Below the pieces are notes generated by a model. The model was not told where the DNA came from and made no database searches. It saw nothing but the letters and a program-made list of their open reading frames with translations. A DNA stretch of 36,597 bases, from assembly GCA_903873915.1 (NCBI GenBank), contig CAIQQH010000124.1, positions 1-36,597 on the forward strand, in the 5' to 3' direction. Both the position numbers and the translations under genes were made by a program. Numbering within the stretch: the stretch's first letter is position 1; every line of letters begins with the position of its first letter. The DNA is from an uncultured Flavobacteriia bacterium. Lineage in GTDB: Bacteria; Bacteroidota; Bacteroidia; Flavobacteriales_D; Crocinitomicaceae. Positions 31,670 through 36,597 of this stretch are shown in pieces.

Positions 31670-32803
31670 ATGCTACCCACTATTCACCTCAATCGCCAGG
31701 AAATTGGCTTAAAAACCTACTATTACATCACCTTTCCATTCAACCGGAATTTGTATGCTTTGTTTCGTTCATTCGAATATGTTCATTGGGATAAGTACGA
31801 AAAATCCTTCGTATTTGACGAGAACGATTTGTCCATTGATTCACTACTTTCCCACGTTGAAGGAAAGGCGCTTCTTGAATTTCGTGAGAAACGATTAGAA
31901 AGTGTAGAATACAAGCGATCTCATTTGCGTCCTTCCGATTTTTTGGAACCCCTGGATGACATAAAGTCGCATGAAATTGTGCGTTTCGAGCATTATTTGC
32001 AATCAAAGCGCTACAGTTCGAATACTATAAAAGTTTACGCTGAAACCTTGCGTGTCTTTCTGCGCTACTTCGCTAGCAAAGCGATTGAAGAAATTAGCAA
32101 TGACGACCTCATTGCTTTCAACAACGAATATATTTTGAAGAATAATTTTTCTTCTTCCTATCAAAACCAGCTTGTGAATGCCGTGAAGTTGTACTACTCG
32201 GCGATTCAGCATAAAAAAATAGATGTGGAATTGGTGCATCGACCACGTCGAGAGAAAACCTTACCGAATGTGCTGAGTAAAGAGGAGGTGAAAAGCATAC
32301 TTGACGCGCCATATAATTTAAAACATCGGGCTATGCTATCTATGATTTATTCTTGCGGATTACGACGCAGTGAATTATTGAATTTAACCAAACTTGATAT
32401 TGATTCAAAAAGAATGGTTGTTATTATTCGAATGGCGAAAGGAAAAAAAGACAGAATCGTACCGTTATCGCCTAAAATTTTGATTTTACTGCGTGATTAT
32501 TATAAGAGCTATAAACCCAAACATTTTCTATTTGAAGGTCAAGATGGTGGCAGATACAGTGAGAAAAGTTTAGAAAATGTTTTTAAACAGTCACTTTTAA
32601 AGGCTAGAATTGAGAAGCCAGCAACCATGCACTGGTTGAGACACAGTTACGCTACACATTTATTAGAAAGTGGTACTGACTTGAGATACATTCAAAATTT
32701 ACTTGGACACAAAAGCAGCAAGACCACAGAGATTTACACGCATGTTAGTACGAAGAATATTCAAAACATACGAAGTCCCTTCGACGATTTGGAATTAAAT
32801 TAA
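31670..32803 (+). CDS. Tyrosine recombinase/integrase, Xer-IntI-like, with extra N-terminal domain
   Basis: A 377-residue recombinase. Residues 1-95 are an extra basic-aromatic domain (NLYALFRSFEYVHWDKYEK) absent from XerC; 96-180 is the core-binding domain; 200-377 is catalytic with R232 (CGLRRSEL), K257, H321-x-x-R324 (HWLRHSYATHLLESG), H347 (LLGHKSS) and Y356 (EIYTH). The C-terminus NIRSPFDDL resembles the RSPLD end of integron integrases, but the roughly 16-20-residue insertion that defines IntI is missing between the K and HxxR motifs. It is thus a relative outside canonical IntI. It shares its orientation with the genes after it, and the next gene starts 16 nt later. Confidence 0.92.
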   Translation: MLPTIHLNRQEIGLKTYYYITFPFNRNLYALFRSFEYVHWDKYEKSFVFDENDLSIDSLLSHVEGKALLEFREKRLESVEYKRSHLRPSDFLEPLDDIKSHEIVRFEHYLQSKRYSSNTIKVYAETLRVFLRYFASKAIEEISNDDLIAFNNEYILKNNFSSSYQNQLVNAVKLYYSAIQHKKIDVELVHRPRREKTLPNVLSKEEVKSILDAPYNLKHRAMLSMIYSCGLRRSELLNLTKLDIDSKRMVVIIRMAKGKKDRIVPLSPKILILLRDYYKSYKPKHFLFEGQDGGRYSEKSLENVFKQSLLKARIEKPATMHWLRHSYATHLLESGTDLRYIQNLLGHKSSKTTEIYTHVSTKNIQNIRSPFDDLELN

Positions 32804-32819
32804 ACCTTATATTTAACTA

Positions 32820-33647
32820 ATGAATACTATTAAATTATTTGAAAGCAAAAACATCCGTTCTGTTTGGAATGAAGCAGAAGACAAGTGGTATTTCTCAGTA
32901 CATGATATTGTTTTTATCTTAACTGATAGCAGTGATGTGAAGCAATATGTCAAAAGGATTTTAAGCAGAGATTCTTCTCTAAAGTTGAAGTGGGGTACAA
33001 TTTGTACCCTAGTAGAAATGAAAGCGGCTGACGGAAAGAATCGAAAAATACTTGCCGCCAATAGCCAAGGATTACTTAGAATAATTCAATCCATTCCTTC
33101 ACCCAAAGCGGAACCATTTAAGCTTTGGCTTGCCCAAGTAGGTTCTGAAAGAATTGAAGAGATTGAAAATCCAGAATTAGCAATTCAACGTACCAGAGAA
33201 ACCTACAAGTTGAAAGGATATTCGGATGAATGGATAGAAAAACGAATGAGGAGTATTGCGATTCGTGAAGAATTAACAGAAGAATGGTCTGAACGAGGAA
33301 TCAAAGAGCAGAAAGAATATGCAATTCTTACAGCACAAATTTCAAAAGCAACCTTCGGATTAACTCCTTCTGAGTACAAAGAAGTAAAGAATTTAAAGAC
33401 AGAAAATCTTCGGGATCATATGACTGATTTAGAACTGATTTTCTCAATGCTAGGCGAAGCATCAACAACTGCGATAGTAAAAACACAGAATCCGCAGGGT
33501 TTTACAGAAAACAAAAAGGTAGCCAAACAAGGAGGTGATGTTGCAGGAAATGCACGTAAGGAGTTGGAGAATAAAACCGGGAAATCCATTGTTTCTTCTG
33601 AGAATTTCAAGCAAATTGGAGAGAAAAAGCAAAAGAAACTTAAATAA
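32820..33647 (+). CDS. DinD/BRO-N-like protein (DNA-damage-inducible protein D family)
   Basis: A 275-residue protein, like E. coli DinD in length. The N-terminal domain (about 1-110) has the BRO-N look: SVWNEAEDKWYFSVHDIVFI, then ANSQGLLRIIQSIPSPKAEP and FKLWLAQVG. The C-terminus has the DinD pattern VAKQGGDVAGNARKELENKT and KSIVSSENF. DinD is SOS-induced in E. coli and inhibits RecA filament activity; BRO domains bind DNA. Only 16 nt follow the recombinase stop, so both are probably one transcript, and this protein could regulate DNA strand intermediates during recombination (inference). Alternatively it is simply a phage-type accessory gene. Confidence 0.85.
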   Translation: MNTIKLFESKNIRSVWNEAEDKWYFSVHDIVFILTDSSDVKQYVKRILSRDSSLKLKWGTICTLVEMKAADGKNRKILAANSQGLLRIIQSIPSPKAEPFKLWLAQVGSERIEEIENPELAIQRTRETYKLKGYSDEWIEKRMRSIAIREELTEEWSERGIKEQKEYAILTAQISKATFGLTPSEYKEVKNLKTENLRDHMTDLELIFSMLGEASTTAIVKTQNPQGFTENKKVAKQGGDVAGNARKELENKTGKSIVSSENFKQIGEKKQKKLK

Positions 33648-33649
33648 TG

Positions 33650-33740
33650 ACTAGTTTTAATTACCCTCATTTTATGAGGCTTAGCCAGCCCATCTGCGAG
33701 ATAAGCCTCAAAAAATGGCGGTTATATATAAGTTAGCGTA
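33650..33740. repeat. attC-like imperfect palindrome ending in GTTAGCGTA
   Basis: The core arms TGAGGCTTA (33675-33683) and TAAGCCTCA (33702-33710) are a perfect 9-bp stem around an 18-nt loop, extended outward by CATTTT/AAAATG and ACC/GGT with small mismatches. It begins just after the dinD-like stop and ends in AGTTAGCGTA (33731-33740), 20 nt before the next gene. The TTAGCGTA at its right end is the exact reverse complement of TACGCTAA at 36530-36537. The internal sequence differs from the right-hand hairpin; only terminal motif and foldability are shared, as in attC sites. Confidence 0.6.
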
Positions 33741-33760
33741 CATTGTTCAATAAAACATAT

Positions 33761-34327
33761 ATGAAAGAAGATTTAAAATTTCAAACACTAATTCATTTAC
33801 ACTTTGGCAAGGATGGAAAGCATAAACACAATGCTATTTTACGAGCTTATAGAGATTTTAATAGAACTTTAGTACTTAAAAAAGAATCAAAAATTGAAAG
33901 AGAAACAAAAAAAATTGAAATTGCTAATTTTTTAGAGGTAGAACTTTCAAAATTACTTACAAAGAGATTTAAAAATCAAACTGCATTTGATTCATTTCAC
34001 AAAGTACTATCTTTTCAAATCAGATATAAATGGAAATTATTATCATTTGGGCAGATTCAAAAATGGATAAATATGACATTAAAATATTGGCTTATAATTG
34101 GTGAAGATCGCATTCACGGAATCGAAAAGAATTATGAGTATTTTCATATCCCAATAGATAGAATTATTAAGGAAAGAATTTTTAAAGACCATAAACATAA
34201 ATTTCCTTGGAGTAAAATAACTGATTACAGTGTTTACTTCAAATACCAAGAGGAATTTAGAAAATTAAATCCAAGTGAAATTCCTATTATATTCGAATCA
34301 GAAATATATATTAAAATTAAACAATGA
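33761..34327 (+). CDS. Unknown 188-residue protein, first gene of cassette-like unit
   Basis: ATG at 33761 (MKEDLKFQTLIHLHFGKDGK) gives 188 residues; a TTG at 33743 is less likely since it lies next to the TTAGCGTA motif. The protein is basic and rich in K, I, F and W (WKLLSFGQIQKWINMTLKYWL), with no membrane helix or signal peptide. I recognise no family. Base composition is much more AT-rich than the core genes, with many AAA/ATT/TTA codons, suggesting recent transfer. Its stop overlaps the next ATG (ATGA), so the two proteins are made together, perhaps as a pair. Confidence 0.75.
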   Translation: MKEDLKFQTLIHLHFGKDGKHKHNAILRAYRDFNRTLVLKKESKIERETKKIEIANFLEVELSKLLTKRFKNQTAFDSFHKVLSFQIRYKWKLLSFGQIQKWINMTLKYWLIIGEDRIHGIEKNYEYFHIPIDRIIKERIFKDHKHKFPWSKITDYSVYFKYQEEFRKLNPSEIPIIFESEIYIKIKQ

Positions 34328-36522
34328 GCGACATAACACCATCAATCCCATCATTCGCCTTTAATTACTGGCGCCCTTGGAAAGAAGGGTCTAGTGTAAT
34401 TGATAGTTACCTAGATTACAGAAAAGATATCTCTTTAGTTAAATATGGAGCCGATTCTGTTGGAAAATATATTCAAACAGCATCTAAAGAACAGGTTAAT
34501 GCTATTAACAAAGTTGGTAATGATATTGGAAAAGGTTTAAATATTTTATCATTCTTGACTATTGAGAGCACGAATCAAACTGTAAACGCAATAAATGATC
34601 TAGGTGGTCAAATAGAAGCTATATTTTCGAAAACAAATGATAGTTTAAGTTTCATTAATAGGAAAATAGATATACAAATTGAGCAACAAAAAATTAGTAA
34701 TCTACTACTTCAAAATATTTCAGAACTACTCAGAGTTCCTGATAGTGAAAAAGAAAGGCAACATTGTATAGAATTAGGTTTGAAATTTTTTGTTAATGCT
34801 CAAAAAGATACTGATTTATTCGCGGATGCACTTGAAGAATTACAAAAGGCTGAAGCTTTAATGAAACAAGATTATTTTGTGTTACATAGAATTGGATGTA
34901 TATACCTCTATGCTGATAAATTTATAAATCCAGAAAAAGCTTTGGAATATTTCAAGAAAGCTGCCAAATATTCTAGCGTAGAAAGCGATCCAAAAGCAGT
35001 AAGATTAGTGAATGTTTTGACAACTAATTTTAATTCTCCAAATTCTGCGGTAAATAATTCTATTGAAAAACTTCAGTTGTTAACCTCGGACTCATTTGAA
35101 AAAGCTGCCTTTGCAGCTTATGTTCTCGGTGACTTTAATGAGGCTGTTCTAAATCAAAATAAAGCCTTTAAGTATAATCCAGAGCCCAAAAATCAATTCT
35201 TGCTTTCGAAATACCAATTTCGCAATGGTAATATTACCGAAGCTATAGAAAATTTAGATCAAGCAATTGAATTAAACCCTCACTTTTTTGATGCAATTGT
35301 TCAATTATCTGATCTTGATATAGCTGGAGAGCCAGAAGTTGCTAGCTTACTTCAGGAAAAAAATAATAGAATAAATAATGAAATAGAAGACAAAATTGGA
35401 TTTGCAAAAAAAATAAAATCAAAAGTCTCTTCGGAAATAGCTTCTCACCTAGAAAATCTAAAGATTGAATTATTGTATTCAAAAAAACTTTTAGACCTAA
35501 ACAAAAAAAAGGAAGAATTGATTAGTTTAGAGAACAAAACTAAAGAATCATTCGCTCAAATAGATTTGCAAATTAATAGATTACTTGACAGAAATCAATA
35601 TAGGACTTTTAATGAATCAAAACGAAAATATTTAATTAATGCACTTACAGAACTTAAGAATATTAATATTGAAGATGCAATCATTCCTTTGAATGAAATT
35701 AGTGAAGATATAAGGATAGACTTTGAATCTGATTTATTTCATGAAGGCTTTATTGAAACAAATGAGCGTGATTTTAAGAAACAAATTTCAATTATAGAGG
35801 AGACTATAATTCAAATTCAAAAGACAAAATTTTGCAACTTATCAGAAATTGAAATTCAAGAAATAATAACCGAGCTAAAAAATTTAACGTGTCTTAATTT
35901 GACGGAATTTTCCCATATCAAAAATAAATTCATCGTGATTCAGTCAATCATTGAGAAAGATAAATTAAAATTGGGTGTAAAATTTGCCGGTGGTATAGTT
36001 TTTTTTATTGACCAAAATGGCAAAAATGGCCTAGTGGTCGCCGAACATGATATTTCAGAAGCACAAGAATATAACATGGTCGTAAACCATCATCAGTTAG
36101 GAAAAAATACAATAACAATGAAAGGCCATGCAAATTGGGGTGGTGCGGGAAGAATTGGCACAAGTAAAAAATTTGGCAGTGGCAAAAACAACACTCAATT
36201 AATAGTTGACAAAGCTAGTTGGAACTCTGGTTTTTTTAGTAAAAAACCAGCTCCAACCGCTGCTAGATTATGTACAGAGTGGAGTCACAATGGATATAAA
36301 GATTGGTATTTACCGAGTCTTTTAGAATTAAAAATGATTTTTGAAAAAGGATATATAAAACACATTCCAAAAAAGGGTAAAAATGGATTATTTGAAGAAG
36401 GACCTTGTTATTGGTCTAGTAGCGAAATTGATGGAGATCGTGCTTTGTATTATAGTGGTTTTACCGAGAGTGATATGCCAAAAGATAGGATAGCTTATGT
36501 AAGAGCGATTAGATCATTCTAA
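34324..36522 (+). CDS. TPR - coiled-coil - C-type-lectin-fold (DUF1566) protein
   Basis: A 732-residue cytoplasmic-type protein without signal peptide. Residues 1-135 are helical, with a conserved-looking LLRVPDSEKERQHCIELGLK just after; about 150-310 are TPR repeats (YFVLHRIGCIYLYADKF, PEPKNQFLLSKYQFRNGNIT, AIENLDQAIELNPHFFDAIV); about 335-545 is coiled coil; 555-732 is a DUF1566/FGE-like C-type lectin fold (GGIVFFIDQNGKNGLVVAEH, DWYLPSLLELKMI, YWSSSEIDGDRALYY, YVRAIRSF). C-type lectin folds display variable surfaces for ligand binding. AT-rich like its partner gene. A sensor or recognition role is likely; the exact function is unknown. Confidence 0.85.
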   Translation: MSDITPSIPSFAFNYWRPWKEGSSVIDSYLDYRKDISLVKYGADSVGKYIQTASKEQVNAINKVGNDIGKGLNILSFLTIESTNQTVNAINDLGGQIEAIFSKTNDSLSFINRKIDIQIEQQKISNLLLQNISELLRVPDSEKERQHCIELGLKFFVNAQKDTDLFADALEELQKAEALMKQDYFVLHRIGCIYLYADKFINPEKALEYFKKAAKYSSVESDPKAVRLVNVLTTNFNSPNSAVNNSIEKLQLLTSDSFEKAAFAAYVLGDFNEAVLNQNKAFKYNPEPKNQFLLSKYQFRNGNITEAIENLDQAIELNPHFFDAIVQLSDLDIAGEPEVASLLQEKNNRINNEIEDKIGFAKKIKSKVSSEIASHLENLKIELLYSKKLLDLNKKKEELISLENKTKESFAQIDLQINRLLDRNQYRTFNESKRKYLINALTELKNINIEDAIIPLNEISEDIRIDFESDLFHEGFIETNERDFKKQISIIEETIIQIQKTKFCNLSEIEIQEIITELKNLTCLNLTEFSHIKNKFIVIQSIIEKDKLKLGVKFAGGIVFFIDQNGKNGLVVAEHDISEAQEYNMVVNHHQLGKNTITMKGHANWGGAGRIGTSKKFGSGKNNTQLIVDKASWNSGFFSKKPAPTAARLCTEWSHNGYKDWYLPSLLELKMIFEKGYIKHIPKKGKNGLFEEGPCYWSSSEIDGDRALYYSGFTESDMPKDRIAYVRAIRSF

Positions 36523-36529
36523 ACAACGA

Positions 36530-36597
36530 TACGCTAACAGCGTGTAAGCAATATTGCCTTGCCGCAGGCGCAACACAAGGCAACATCGCCTACACGC
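36530..36597. repeat. attC-like site: TACGCTAAC plus 22-bp hairpin (cut by window edge)
   Basis: Seven bases after the stop codon TACGCTAAC is followed by arms 36540-36561 and 36576-36597 around a 14-nt loop. The arms match at 19 of 22 positions. The three differences are A opposite C on the plus strand and G opposite T on the minus strand, so the minus strand folds as an unbroken stem with three wobble pairs. The arms are GC-rich while the preceding cassette is AT-rich. A closing GTTAGCGTA would be expected immediately beyond the window. Confidence 0.72.

Noticed and set aside
31670-32803. Canonical integron integrase IntI.
   Set aside because: The C-terminal RSPFD and catalytic residues are IntI-like, but the extra helix insertion before the HxxR motif that defines IntI is absent and an unusual N-terminal domain is present.
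32820-33647. DinD-like gene as a separate integron cassette with its own attC.
   Set aside because: No TTAGCGTA or palindrome lies between the recombinase stop and its start; the 16-nt gap fits an operon better. The hairpin after it could still be an attC, so this is not fully excluded.
31670-36597. Prophage, because of the BRO-type gene and tyrosine recombinase.
   Set aside because: No capsid, terminase, portal, lysis or replication genes in the window, and the boundaries look like cassette ends rather than att core duplications.

Overview
The window looks like chromosomal DNA from a Bacteroidota bacterium, most likely Flavobacteriales near Fluviicola/Crocinitomicaceae (the family level is inference). 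Supporting signs are: a type IX secretion cargo protein with a C-terminal sorting domain, a PorE-like OmpA/PD40 protein, promoters of the Bacteroidota type (TTTG or TTG, 17-19 nt, TAnnTTTG), almost no Shine-Dalgarno sequences, and the conserved order rpsU-xerC-hpf-tRNA at the left edge (in this phylum normally followed by tuf/secE/nusG).

Bases 1-15500 are housekeeping genes, nearly all on the minus strand: the start of a tRNA, hpf, xerC, rpsU, an acyl-CoA dehydrogenase, apt, a helix-hairpin-helix membrane protein, a sodium-coupled NSS transporter with its 47-residue MetS-type small subunit (4346-4489), an RmlD-like reductase, PspC, DUF2851, the PorE-like envelope protein, an RluD-type pseudouridine synthase coupled to a T9SS cargo gene, a PASTA membrane protein and a LOG-family hydrolase. 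A plus-strand DUF2279 gene (15663) and a convergent membrane-YceI fusion gene follow.

Bases 18167-26348 are a tight minus-strand run of eight genes for surface-sugar precursors: CpsB-type PHP phosphatase, dTDP-glucose 4,6-dehydratase, UDP-GlcNAc 6-dehydrogenase, Gfo/Idh oxidase, hexapeptide acetyltransferase, UDP-xylose synthase, UDP-glucose 6-dehydrogenase and DegT aminotransferase. Four of them make a complete WbpA-B-E-D-like route to UDP-GlcNAc(3NAc)A, and two more make UDP-GlcA and UDP-xylose. There are no glycosyltransferases or flippases in the window. A small outer-membrane protein gene and waaA (Kdo transferase) follow on the plus strand.

Bases 28509-30986 are a peroxide-response module: OxyR with both redox cysteines, a small basic protein of unknown role, thioredoxin and a 2-Cys peroxiredoxin. 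A 36-bp palindrome at 29862-29897 closely fits the classical OxyR box and sits just upstream of the thioredoxin promoter.

After the peroxiredoxin terminator the character changes. Bases 31034-31669 are a non-coding mosaic of short repeats and hairpins. Then come a 377-residue tyrosine recombinase with an extra N-terminal domain and an IntI-like C-terminus, a co-transcribed DinD/BRO-like gene, a long imperfect hairpin ending in GTTAGCGTA, an AT-rich two-gene unit (an unknown 188-residue protein and a 732-residue TPR/coiled-coil/C-type-lectin-fold protein), and, at the right edge, TACGCTAAC followed by a GC-rich 22-bp hairpin. The last unit is bounded by exactly inverse-complementary TTAGCGTA/TACGCTAA ends and a foldable palindrome, which is the layout of an integron gene cassette with attC sites. 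This integron-like element with a non-canonical recombinase is the most interesting part of the window.
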